Part shown: positions 35,821 to 43,891 of the stretch, piece after piece
Position numbering within the stretch: position 1 is the stretch's first letter
Layout: each line of letters opens with the position of its first letter
Virus record (IMG/VR): IMGVR_UViG_3300017697_002774
Coordinates: 1-46,487 of that record
Source: a virus
Direction: 5' to 3' (one strand)
Length of the DNA: 46,487 bases
The notes under the pieces: generated by a model
What the model saw: the letters and a program-made list of their open reading frames with translations, nothing else
The model's database searches: none
Told to the model about the DNA's origin: nothing
Position numbers and translations under genes: made by a program

Positions 35821-35828
35821 GTATTTAT
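35821..35828 (-). promoter_or_regulatory. Late-promoter-like motif ATAAATAC before gp25
   Basis: The minus-strand sequence is TGCATAAATACTTGT followed immediately by the gp25 ATG. It lies just past the terminator at 35864-35888, so it would begin a new unit for gp25, gp6 and the giant protein. Confidence 0.6.
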
Positions 35829-35861
35829 GCAAAAATTAACTACTACTATAATGACAGATAT

Positions 35862-35889
35862 AAAAAAACCGTCTATGTGACGGTTTTTA
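35862..35889 (-). terminator. Hairpin terminator between HNH gene and gp25
   Basis: AAAAACCGTC (35864-35873) and GACGGTTTTT (35879-35888) form a perfect 10-bp stem with a 5-nt loop. On the minus strand the hairpin ends in a run of T, as expected for a rho-independent terminator of the leftward unit that ends with the HNH gene. The symmetry lets it work in both directions. Confidence 0.85.
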
Positions 35890-35908
35890 TTAGTATATTC
35901 TAATTTTA

Positions 35909-36460
35909 TTAATACATTTCAATTTCTGTTATTCTAACATGCTCTTCTGGCCAGTTTATATACTCTAACCATTCAACACGCGGTACTGTGATACCAAATG
36001 TTTTTGATGAATATGCGAGTGCATGCCATGTAGGCTTCACGGGTTCTCGGATAGGCTTCATTAATTTACTACCTTTCATACCATTGCACTTTTTACATGA
36101 TGCTACGCAGTTAGTCCAACTTGTACCACCATCAAGAGATTTTGGAATAACGTGATCAATAGTCAGTTTATCATTGGCAAATTGTTTAGAGCAATATTGA
36201 CACTCATGTTGATCTCGTAAAAATAAATTCTTGCGAGTGAACTTAGCCACTTTTGGTAATCGATGATAACGATTTAACATGACAACTGACGGCATCAACA
36301 TTTCAAAATTAGCTGAATGCAATACAGTATTGTAACTATCTAATATTACTATTTTATTTTGGAAATGTGCCTTTACTGCATTCTGCCAACTGATAGTACT
36401 CAGTGGCAGCATAGACAATGGTTGGGCGTCTGCATTCAGTAGCAGTACTCGGTTATTCAT
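35909..36460 (-). CDS. HNH endonuclease
   Basis: The 183-residue protein has a complete HNH nuclease core: C87 and C90 of a zinc-binding pair, the catalytic DH at 102-103 (LTIDHVIPKS), N117 in SWTNCV, and a second zinc pair C122 and C125 with NGMKG after it. The N-terminal half is the beta-rich part seen in phage and bacterial HNH proteins of this size. It lies within the baseplate module yet is not part of the tail, as for free-standing homing nucleases that sit between T4-type genes. It is the last gene before the terminator. It could also aid DNA packaging, but no terminase is close. Confidence 0.9.
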   Translation of the reverse strand: MNNRVLLLNADAQPLSMLPLSTISWQNAVKAHFQNKIVILDSYNTVLHSANFEMLMPSVVMLNRYHRLPKVAKFTRKNLFLRDQHECQYCSKQFANDKLTIDHVIPKSLDGGTSWTNCVASCKKCNGMKGSKLMKPIREPVKPTWHALAYSSKTFGITVPRVEWLEYINWPEEHVRITEIEMY

Positions 36461-36487
36461 TGTATGTTTCCGTTTACGTTCTGTAAG

Positions 36488-37210
36488 TTATGTTTGATTG
36501 GCAGTGTTAACTATCTGTCGTTGCCTTGTTTGTGTTAAATTTGGTAAAAATCTTCTTGTTTCAACATAGTAGATATATTCTGCTTGCTGACGTGCCAGTT
36601 TATCTGTTAATAATGCATATTCTTTTCGTAATATCTGTAGACCACGTTCTCTCAATAATGTTCGTTCTGTTCGACTACCATAATCGCCTAACATCATTAT
36701 CGTTGCAAGTGGCTGAGTCAATAATCTATTGTAGCCACTTTCGATAAGTGCAGATGCTATATAATCCCATTTCTTATCGACAATCCATTGGGATAAATTA
36801 AATGTTCTTGCTGGCGTTCCTACTTTAGTGAAGTCTCCAGTGAAGTAGTATAAACATAGTAGTGCATCATATTGTGATTGACTCAATGTTTTAATTGCAA
36901 TCAGTCTTTTAAACTTTCGTTCTTTTGTTTTAAAATCAGATAACCATTCACTATACGCTTCGCTTTCAAGTAAACCATCACCATTAATTTTATCGTTAAT
37001 AGTATTGTAACCTATTTGTGTATTATTGTCAAGCGTTGTTTTGTAACATCTCCATTCAAATCTTCTTAATGAAAAATTAATAATATCACTACTTGCTTCA
37101 AGCACACGCAGTTCTTGCTCTGTTTCTACAACGGCGGTGTCATCGATTGTCCAACGAGAATAATCTATTAAGTTAGATGGTGTGATGGTATTAGGTAATA
37201 TAGTAGACAT
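36488..37210 (-). CDS. Divergent GH24 lysozyme-like protein, probably split from gp5
   Basis: This 240-residue protein sits immediately after the gp5 spike gene. Its middle resembles phage lysozymes of the GH24 (T4) type: RRFEWRCYKTTLDNNTQIGY (49-68) recalls the E..Y.D...TIG region, SQSQYDALLCLYYFTG the QFDALVSFAFNxG block, and WDYIASALIESGYNR the helix after it. The catalytic residues are poor: the Asp position after YK is Thr58, and Glu52 is out of register, so it may be inactive or use other residues. In T4, the lysozyme is inside gp5; the gp5 here lacks it. The identity is a family-level guess from pattern; a hub protein without enzymatic activity is the alternative. Confidence 0.5.
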   Translation of the reverse strand: MSTILPNTITPSNLIDYSRWTIDDTAVVETEQELRVLEASSDIINFSLRRFEWRCYKTTLDNNTQIGYNTINDKINGDGLLESEAYSEWLSDFKTKERKFKRLIAIKTLSQSQYDALLCLYYFTGDFTKVGTPARTFNLSQWIVDKKWDYIASALIESGYNRLLTQPLATIMMLGDYGSRTERTLLRERGLQILRKEYALLTDKLARQQAEYIYYVETRRFLPNLTQTRQRQIVNTANQT

Positions 37211-38403
37211 TATGTTTTACCCTTCGCTGTCTTAATTGTTTCTTGTATCTTACTCGCCCCTTTCCACGGATGATGTTCTGGTACTCTAGCAGACACACTT
37301 TCTGTGACATTTTCATTCATATCTAATTTATTTACTTTAGGCTTTGGTGCTGCGGCAGCAGTCGTTGAACTATTCATGTATATCTTAGGCGCGGTTTCTA
37401 TATGATTACTACCTGATTTGTTATGAATATCATTTAATGCTTGTATTATTACATCATTGCCACTTTTCAAATAATAGTCAGTCGTTGATTCCAAACTCAT
37501 GATATCAGATTTCATATTGATATTCTTCTTTGCTTCCATATTGATGTTACCATCTGCATGAAAATTTAAATCTTCTTCCGAATGTATATTTACGCTCTTT
37601 TTACTATACACATCTATGTTTCCTGCTTCGTCCATTTCTATCCAAGCATTGCCGTTGTGGTTTGTAATATAAACAAATTTATTAGTATCATCTAATAATA
37701 TTTGTGCACCACCCCTGCTTCGCAAGCGTATGTTATTGCTGTCATTTTTTTTATCTCCCGGACTGTCTCCATCATCCATTGTGAACACATGTCCATTTAA
37801 TGTAGTTATTCCGAATACATTACTTGGTGATTCTCGTCTTGCACTAGACAAACTATGACCACGTGAATAATCATCTTGTAGTCCTTGTTCTTTTAACCAT
37901 GACTGTGCGATAGGATCAACAGGTTTCTTTACATCGTCATCAGTGTCAGTTGGATTCTTTTCACCAACTGGCTGAATAGTACCATCATGTGATTCTGCAC
38001 TTGCACGTCCACCCATCATATGGTTTCTAGCGCGAGACATTAGAGAACCAACAATTATACCTTGATCTAATAATTCAACAAATACGACCAATACAGATGT
38101 ACCAACTGCTGGTGGCTGGGGCCACATACCATAACTTTTTGGTGTTCCACTTTCACTCGTACCATCTTTGCCATATTCCTTTTTGTCACTAGTTACTTTG
38201 TCAACCGATGTACTGGTAATACCGCCATATGGCGTACATAACAAACAAATGTGATCAACTTCACTACCAACTATCGAACCAAATTCACCAAATCTAACTG
38301 ATACACGACCAGTATACATGCTATCGGTGATATCAGTCACTACACCCACATATTGACCAGCAGGTAATTCTTTTCCCCTTACTGTCTTAATATTAATTCC
38401 CAT
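37210..38403 (-). CDS. Baseplate hub/spike protein gp5-like, without lysozyme domain
   Basis: The 397-residue protein has an N-terminal OB-fold region (QYVGVVTDITDSMYTGRVSV, then GTSVLVVFVELLDQGIIVG), with the loop pattern of gp5 and VgrG hubs. From about residue 215 short beta repeats (IRLRSRGGAQILLDD, NGNAWIEMDEAGNIDVYS, VNIHSEEDLNFHADGNINM) fit the triple-stranded spike. The lysozyme domain between OB and spike in T4 gp5 is absent. The trimer should form the tip that punctures the outer membrane. The gene starts inside the end of the hub gene and ends with a 1-base overlap with the lysozyme-like gene. Confidence 0.85.
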   Translation of the reverse strand: MGINIKTVRGKELPAGQYVGVVTDITDSMYTGRVSVRFGEFGSIVGSEVDHICLLCTPYGGITSTSVDKVTSDKKEYGKDGTSESGTPKSYGMWPQPPAVGTSVLVVFVELLDQGIIVGSLMSRARNHMMGGRASAESHDGTIQPVGEKNPTDTDDDVKKPVDPIAQSWLKEQGLQDDYSRGHSLSSARRESPSNVFGITTLNGHVFTMDDGDSPGDKKNDSNNIRLRSRGGAQILLDDTNKFVYITNHNGNAWIEMDEAGNIDVYSKKSVNIHSEEDLNFHADGNINMEAKKNINMKSDIMSLESTTDYYLKSGNDVIIQALNDIHNKSGSNHIETAPKIYMNSSTTAAAAPKPKVNKLDMNENVTESVSARVPEHHPWKGASKIQETIKTAKGKT

Positions 38404-40219
38404 TCTGTAACCCTATTTTTATTAATTGTTTTTGAATCAAATCAGTAGACGAATTCCTATCACGCATGCCCTTTAACGTTTGTGTAAACTTACCTAATTG
38501 AAATTTACTCTCTACTTCTATTATTTTATATACACCACTAGATGCAATATCAAGTTTACGTCCGCCTTGTGTCTTTCCATTATCTGGGAGATAATTAATG
38601 AATATGATCAAAGAATCTTCGTCTAAATTATCTATCAGTGTGGATCTATTTTTTGAAGTTACGTATGATCCTGGTGTTCCTAGCCAATAAGGATCACCTT
38701 TGATAGTAACATCGAATGAAATAAAATCCATACTTGCTCCGTGTAACTCAGCCTTATCAATTGCGTTAGATGCATTTTGTTCTTCACTATTCGCTTGATC
38801 TTTTGAGGATGTTGATTTTATCTCAGTTGTTATGCTTTCAATTTGAGTATTCGGAGATTGATTGTTTATGGATAATTCACTTAGATAAGTGGGTATACGC
38901 TGTGTTACCTTTGATGGCTCTAAACTTCCTAACTCTTTTGTTATTTTTGTATATCCCGCACTGTTAGATGGATCACGAGTTAAATAAAACATATGATTAA
39001 AATTTAAATTGAAATCTAACACCTCTGAATTATCTCCAGAAAATAGAAAACTATAAGCCTTATTGATAGGCAATAATTCAAGTCTTCTAGATTGATATGA
39101 TGCATCTATGGTAGCACTCTGCTGATTATACGGCTCAGATTGAGGAACTGTATGTGATGTGTACAAACTAATGGTTAATTCAATTAGTTCTTGTTCTGAG
39201 TTTGTATATATATCTTTCTTATCAGTGGTTTTGATTGTCGGTGTGACTTTTATGAAATCGTTTACGTATATATCTTGTCTACCCGCGTGTGCACGTCCGC
39301 GATCAAATTTTATCGCATCTTGTTTCATCTTATTATTTTCAGTTGTGTTTTCTGCAAACGTATTATAATAATCAGGAACTTGCTTAGTCAACGTACTGAC
39401 TAAGTACTCTACTACATTTTTTGCCTTTGGTAAAGTATAATATGCTGCGACTGGATTTTTCATATCATTATCATGTCCAGATCCTTTTACTGGCTCCATG
39501 GGAGATTTTAAATATTTTTCAAAACTCTTATCAATTTTTATGTTCCATTGTTTCGCGTTTACAGCAGTATCTTTGATTTGTAATTTTCTTATATTTTGCT
39601 CATGATTATTTAACTCAATCTGTAATTGATCTAAAAATATCTCGACATTTGTTACGCCTGTTACTTTTATATCAGTTACAATTTTTGATGCTGCTACTGC
39701 TATTTTATGTTGATTTGCTGCTACAATGTTATATTGTGAACCATCTGGTCCTGCACTTGCATTTATTGAAGATAACATCATTGGGTAATAAAATACTCCA
39801 GGGAATGATTCCGGCGCGGATGTTACTACGTTTCTACCAATAAATTCAACTTTTAGTACATATTTTGCTGACTGTATATTGGTGAATTTGAATGAATGAC
39901 TAAGTTGTAATATTCTATTCATTAACTGAAATCCACCTGGCTCGTATACATCAAATTGAAATGCACCAGTTGTGGTATTACCAGTATCGGTTCCGGGAGA
40001 AATCCTAGACTGTAGTATTAAATTTTCTACTGAATATTCTGACGTTTCTCCAGACGAAGCAATAATTGTAGCCTTTTTATTTCCAACTGCTGCATTATTA
40101 TCTAATAGTAGAGGATTGTTAAATACTTCATGATTAACAATATACCATGTAAGTTTATATGTTGGACTATCAACCTCTGAACACCAGTTCATTGATGTTT
40201 CTATATTACCTGTAGACAT
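38393..40219 (-). CDS. Baseplate hub protein (gp27-like position)
   Basis: The 608-residue protein lies just upstream of the gp5 spike gene. It has N-terminal beta domains with GAFQFDVYEPGGFQLMNRIL and a C-terminal DVTIKGDPYWLGTPG and GVYKIIEVESKFQLGKFTQ, patterns seen in hub proteins that make the ring on which the spike sits (gp27 and VgrG N-terminal type). T4 gp27 has 391 residues, so this one is larger. Adjacent gp53-like and gp5-like genes support the assignment. Exact T4 equivalence is uncertain, since it could combine hub and tape-attachment roles. Confidence 0.7.
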   Translation of the reverse strand: MSTGNIETSMNWCSEVDSPTYKLTWYIVNHEVFNNPLLLDNNAAVGNKKATIIASSGETSEYSVENLILQSRISPGTDTGNTTTGAFQFDVYEPGGFQLMNRILQLSHSFKFTNIQSAKYVLKVEFIGRNVVTSAPESFPGVFYYPMMLSSINASAGPDGSQYNIVAANQHKIAVAASKIVTDIKVTGVTNVEIFLDQLQIELNNHEQNIRKLQIKDTAVNAKQWNIKIDKSFEKYLKSPMEPVKGSGHDNDMKNPVAAYYTLPKAKNVVEYLVSTLTKQVPDYYNTFAENTTENNKMKQDAIKFDRGRAHAGRQDIYVNDFIKVTPTIKTTDKKDIYTNSEQELIELTISLYTSHTVPQSEPYNQQSATIDASYQSRRLELLPINKAYSFLFSGDNSEVLDFNLNFNHMFYLTRDPSNSAGYTKITKELGSLEPSKVTQRIPTYLSELSINNQSPNTQIESITTEIKSTSSKDQANSEEQNASNAIDKAELHGASMDFISFDVTIKGDPYWLGTPGSYVTSKNRSTLIDNLDEDSLIIFINYLPDNGKTQGGRKLDIASSGVYKIIEVESKFQLGKFTQTLKGMRDRNSSTDLIQKQLIKIGLQNGN

Positions 40220-40228
40220 GAATTTACC

Positions 40229-40516
40229 TTATATAAAATTGTATGGGACTTGTATGGTTAGTCCGGACTTAAAATCCATTATCGGATCTTTTAATAAATC
40301 TTGATTAAATTCTGCGAATATCCACCATAAATTAGAATTTGAAAATAAATCATACGCTAACACATCTGGTCTTTCGTTGTACTTTGCTAACAATGTCAAT
40401 GAATATAAATCATATACTGATATATCACTAATAACAGATTCCATTACATCAAGATATTTATTATCCACAATTTCTGTATTCTTGTATACACTATCTGCAT
40501 CATATTGTACTGTCAT
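40229..40516 (-). CDS. Baseplate wedge protein gp53
   Basis: The 95-residue protein has the gp53 signature: KYLDVME near the start, then KYNERPDVLAYDLFSNSNLW (about 54-73) followed by WIFAEFN, and DPIMDFKSGLTIQVP. T4 gp53 is about 196 residues; the shorter form, lacking the C-terminal LysM-like part, is usual in aquatic relatives. It joins wedges into a ring. A 1-base gap follows the tube-cap-like gene. Confidence 0.85.
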   Translation of the reverse strand: MTVQYDADSVYKNTEIVDNKYLDVMESVISDISVYDLYSLTLLAKYNERPDVLAYDLFSNSNLWWIFAEFNQDLLKDPIMDFKSGLTIQVPYNFI

Positions 40517-40517
40517 A

Positions 40518-41186
40518 TTATATCATCCCATTTCTTAATGTACTACCATTTGCATAATTAGCAAATGAGAATTCGTTACTAACCCTTTCTTGATTTTGTT
40601 GCATTAGCATTGTGATAGATACTGCAAAACTTGCTGGTATTGATATCAGTGTTGTATCTTCTGAACCGCCCACGCTCGCTGTGCTAAAATATCTGCCTAC
40701 ATCTGCTTCAACTGTTATCAAGTCTACCTCTTCAGCAAACGTATAATCAACTGATGATACTACTACAGGAACATTTTTATAATTATATTCTCCATATGCA
40801 CTAAAATGCAAAATTGGAGGTGGTGTACCTGCTCTATTTGCATTTTTTCCATAATCCATTTTGGTCATTGTTTTTAAAAAATGCAAACATGCGATATTAT
40901 ACTTTGCTTCTGCTATTGTATTTGATACAAAATTAGCAGTTATACTAATCGTTGGATTAGGCGTATTCACATAGTACTGTTGCTGATAAACACTGTGCGT
41001 TGTATCATATGTATTATAATTAGCAGCAAATGCCGATTGAAACATTGCAGGCGTGTACGAAAATATAATGCCATTGATGTCTGCTAATTCTTTTAGAATA
41101 CCAGAACTGAATAGATTTTTTGCCCACGTTGCATTTGCATCGCGCAATACCAATTTTGGTTTATTTTTACTTGGAATACCAGCCAT
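40518..41186 (-). CDS. Baseplate tail-tube cap/initiator protein (gp48/gp54-like)
   Basis: The 222-residue product has a set of blocks typical of the tube-cap proteins of T4-like phages: NGIIFSYTPAMFQSAFAANY, YDTTHSVYQQQYY, ISITANFVSNTIAEAKY, HFLKTMTKMDYG and GTPPPILHFSAYGEYNYK. Such proteins are related to the tube protein and start tail-tube assembly on the hub. Whether it equals gp48 or gp54 cannot be told. The first codon overlaps the nucleotidyltransferase stop. Confidence 0.75.
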   Translation of the reverse strand: MAGIPSKNKPKLVLRDANATWAKNLFSSGILKELADINGIIFSYTPAMFQSAFAANYNTYDTTHSVYQQQYYVNTPNPTISITANFVSNTIAEAKYNIACLHFLKTMTKMDYGKNANRAGTPPPILHFSAYGEYNYKNVPVVVSSVDYTFAEEVDLITVEADVGRYFSTASVGGSEDTTLISIPASFAVSITMLMQQNQERVSNEFSFANYANGSTLRNGMI

Positions 41187-41794
41187 TATCGCACTCTGCC
41201 TTCAATGAAATCAAAAATACCTTGATCGAATTTACCAAAAAATTTCATAAATATTTTTTTCTTTTCTTCAAACTCTGCGTCACTACTCATAACTTCTCTG
41301 AAATCACTAGCACTCATACCACCCTGCTCAATTGGCATCGCAATATAATATACACGATTTTCATCTTCTGTCTGTAAATTATCCATATCATCTGGCATCG
41401 GTGCTAATACACCGCCAGGCTTTAATCTACCAGCGTCTTTTTCACTGAATACTAATACTGTTGCTGTATTACTCTTATCTCTGCCTACCAATGAAACATC
41501 TGGCTTATATGGTTGTGTATTAACAATATGATTTACGGGCACACCAAACATCTTAGACATGATAGATGCCTTTTCTTCAAATGTGAATGGGTCGGTTGAG
41601 TAATCATCTGCCATATGCATTGATTGCTGTTTCTTGCCAAATGTAGTAGCGATAAATACATTATCAGCACCAAATCTGTTAACTAATTTTTTATACAACG
41701 CAAAGTGTCCTGAGTGCATGGGTTGGAAACGACCCCCATACCAGACTGTTATTTGCTTTGCTATACTTTCTGTTATGATATCTGATATTCGCAT
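41186..41794 (-). CDS. Cytidylyltransferase-fold nucleotidyltransferase
   Basis: The 202-residue protein has the nucleotidyltransferase loop GGRFQPMHSGHF (20-31) with HSGH (27-30) in the HxGH position, and GGMSASDFREV near the end in place of the ISSTxxR motif. This fits the group that includes NMN/FMN adenylyltransferases (NadM, NadR and FAD synthetase). Substrate cannot be read from sequence. The N-terminal MRISDIITES is common to many phage proteins. It is the first gene of the leftward baseplate unit, with a GGAG site and an upstream late motif. Close homologues occur in T4-like phages of aquatic hosts. Confidence 0.8.
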   Translation of the reverse strand: MRISDIITESIAKQITVWYGGRFQPMHSGHFALYKKLVNRFGADNVFIATTFGKKQQSMHMADDYSTDPFTFEEKASIMSKMFGVPVNHIVNTQPYKPDVSLVGRDKSNTATVLVFSEKDAGRLKPGGVLAPMPDDMDNLQTEDENRVYYIAMPIEQGGMSASDFREVMSSDAEFEEKKKIFMKFFGKFDQGIFDFIEGRVR

Positions 41795-41817
41795 CTTAAT
41801 AATCTCCTACTTATCAT

Positions 41818-41825
41818 GTATTTAG
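41818..41825 (-). promoter_or_regulatory. Late-promoter-like motif CTAAATAC before the baseplate unit
   Basis: The minus-strand sequence is GGCTAAATACAT, 23 nt before the ATG at 41794 with a GGAG ribosome site between. It should drive the nucleotidyltransferase through the HNH gene. It lies back-to-back with the rightward early-type promoter about 50 bp away. Confidence 0.55.
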
Positions 41826-41875
41826 CCTATGATAAACTATGTACTTAATGATTCGAATAGATTAAAAAATAAAAC

Positions 41876-41904
41876 TTGACAAACTAGTAAATCTGATATA
41901 TAAT
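41876..41904 (+). promoter_or_regulatory. Perfect sigma70-type promoter for the gp55-gp47-gp46 unit
   Basis: TTGACA (41876-41881) is followed after 17 nt by TATAAT (41899-41904), perfect matches to the bacterial consensus. Transcription would start near 41911, giving a short leader with a GGAG site at 41921-41924 before the gp55 start at 41936. It should be used early by the host enzyme. Confidence 0.85.
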
Positions 41905-41935
41905 TGTAATAATATTAAATGGAGCAATAAACCTA

Positions 41936-42841
41936 ATGGCGAGAGATCCCTCTACACATTACTTAAAGAATAAAGAAATACTTAAAGAAATACATAAATC
42001 TAAAATGACATTCTGTTGGTTAAAAGATCAGAAATATTTCCTATTTGATCATATTGTTGAATCATTCGATGATATCAATGAAGAAACTATCTTGATTGCA
42101 AAGCAAGCACAAGCATCTAGATTACAAAAGATTGCACACGAAGCCGAAGTAGTACGTTGGCAGAATGGTGAATTAACGAAGAAAACTAAGCCCAAAGCAG
42201 CAGAGTTTTTAGTCAGTATAGATTCTATTAAGACGACTGACATAGTATTTCGCGTCATGGGATATGATCATGTTCCATTAGAAGCGCGTAAGAAGACACC
42301 TAAAACCGTAGCAGATCATCACTCTCGCTGTAATTTTCCAGCATACAAACATCGTTCTTTTATTAATGATGAATGGACAGAAGTTGCTCGTTCTCATTGG
42401 GATGGTGATTTAGAAACAGGAAAGTTCAGTGTTACATGTGGACATACAACAGAACGATTAGCGATGATGTATATGAAATTATGTGAACGATACTCTATGC
42501 GTGGTAACTGGCGTGGGTATACATATGTAGATGAAATGCGTGGTCAAGCAATTTTACAATTGACAATGATCGGTTTACAATTCAATGAACTTAAATCACA
42601 AAATCCATTTGCATACTTCACTACAGTAATCAATAACTCGTTTACACGTGTATTGAATTTAGAAAAACGTAATCAAAACATCCGTGATGATTTATTAGAA
42701 GAAGAAGGACTAGATCCAAGTAACACTCGCATATTCAACGCGGAATGGGAAGTACAGAAAACAAAATATCTACCAGATATTGAAGGAATAGAAGAAATAG
42801 AAGAAGAATCAACACCAGACGATATCACAACAGTAGAATAG
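41936..42841 (+). CDS. Late-transcription sigma factor, gp55-like
   Basis: The protein directs RNA polymerase to late promoters. It starts MARDPSTHYLKNKEILKEIH, matching the YVNNKELLQAI start of T4 gp55, and residues about 170-250 form a sigma-region-2-like block (TTERLAMMYMKLCERYSM, YTYVDEMRGQAILQL, NPFAYFTTVINNSFTRVL). T4 gp55 has 185 residues; this has 301, because about 130 residues are inserted between those parts. The C-terminus is acidic (EGIEEIEEESTPDD) and lacks the hydrophobic sliding-clamp-binding tail of T4 gp55. It starts the rightward unit downstream of a perfect promoter and a GGAG site. Late motifs on the other strand are its probable targets. Confidence 0.85.
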   Translation: MARDPSTHYLKNKEILKEIHKSKMTFCWLKDQKYFLFDHIVESFDDINEETILIAKQAQASRLQKIAHEAEVVRWQNGELTKKTKPKAAEFLVSIDSIKTTDIVFRVMGYDHVPLEARKKTPKTVADHHSRCNFPAYKHRSFINDEWTEVARSHWDGDLETGKFSVTCGHTTERLAMMYMKLCERYSMRGNWRGYTYVDEMRGQAILQLTMIGLQFNELKSQNPFAYFTTVINNSFTRVLNLEKRNQNIRDDLLEEEGLDPSNTRIFNAEWEVQKTKYLPDIEGIEEIEEESTPDDITTVE

Positions 42842-42856
42842 CAAAGGGAATAAACA

Positions 42857-43888
42857 GTGAGTAAATTTTTTGATGAAGCAGTAATTTTTACAGATATACA
42901 TTTCGGTCTTAAAAATAATTCTAAGATGCATAACAATGATTGTCTTAACTTTATTAAATGGATGATAGAAGAAGCACATAGTCGAAACATTAAAAAATGT
43001 TTCTTCTTAGGTGACTGGCATCATCACAGAGCAACTATTAATGTTGGTACTCTGAATTACACAGTTGATGCGCTACAGATATTGAATGATAATTTTGACG
43101 AAGTACATATGATCATGGGAAATCATGATCTATATTATCGTGAAAAAAGAGATATCAACTCACTTCCATTTGCAAATAAGTACCCTAACATTAACATCAT
43201 CAATGATGAAATATTTGAAGAAGATGGTGTTGCGTTTGTCCCATGGTTGGTTGATGATGAATGGAAGAGATTGAAGGAATTGAAGTCTAAGTTTATCTTC
43301 GGTCACTTTGAATTACCTGATTTTTATCTGAATGCTATGATTAAAATGCCAGATCACGGTGGGTTAAAAGCATCTGACTTATCGAAAGCAGATAAAGTAT
43401 TCTCTGGTCATTTTCACAAACGTCAGGAAAAAGGTAATATTATCTATCCAGGAAACTGTTTTCCACATAACTATTCTGACGCATGGGATGATAAACGTGG
43501 TATCACTTTCCTAAACTGGGATGGTACATATGATTTCAAAACTTGGCATGATGCACCAAAGTATCGTGTAGCAAACTTGAGTCAATTGTTAGATGATGCT
43601 GGTAGTATCTTGACAAACAACACACATTGTCGTATAATATTAGATATCAATATTTCATATGAAGAAGCGAATTATATTAAAGAAACATTTGCTAATGATT
43701 ATGATTTACGTGAGATATCTCTAATGCCTTCTAAGAAGGATAATGTATCTGGCGAAGACTGGGATACGGATGGTGATGTATCAGTAGAAAATGTTGACTC
43801 AATTGTTCTTAGTCAACTTGAAGCGATAACATCTAATTCTATTCGTAACGAAACTTTAATTTCAATATATAACGATTTACACATATAA
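42857..43888 (+). CDS. Recombination nuclease subunit gp47 (SbcD/Mre11-like)
   Basis: The 343-residue product has the metallophosphoesterase motifs in order: DIH (13-15), GDWHHHR (52-58), GNHD (88-91), GHF in FIFGHFELPD, and SGHFHKR (183-189), which bind two metals. With gp46 it forms the nuclease complex that trims DNA ends for recombination-dependent replication. The GTG start at 42857 has an AAAGGG site, and the ORF is separated by 3 bp from gp46. A perfect host-type promoter sequence lies within it at 43610-43638. T4 gp47 has 339 residues, nearly the same. Confidence 0.95.
   Translation: MSKFFDEAVIFTDIHFGLKNNSKMHNNDCLNFIKWMIEEAHSRNIKKCFFLGDWHHHRATINVGTLNYTVDALQILNDNFDEVHMIMGNHDLYYREKRDINSLPFANKYPNINIINDEIFEEDGVAFVPWLVDDEWKRLKELKSKFIFGHFELPDFYLNAMIKMPDHGGLKASDLSKADKVFSGHFHKRQEKGNIIYPGNCFPHNYSDAWDDKRGITFLNWDGTYDFKTWHDAPKYRVANLSQLLDDAGSILTNNTHCRIILDINISYEEANYIKETFANDYDLREISLMPSKKDNVSGEDWDTDGDVSVENVDSIVLSQLEAITSNSIRNETLISIYNDLHI
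43610..43638 (+). promoter_or_regulatory. Possible internal sigma70 promoter in gp47
   Basis: TTGACA (43610-43615) is followed after 17 nt by TATAAT (43633-43638), a perfect pair. It would begin transcription about 250 bp before gp46 and could raise gp46 relative to gp47. Coding constraint could also explain it. Confidence 0.45.
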
Positions 43889-43891
43889 ACT

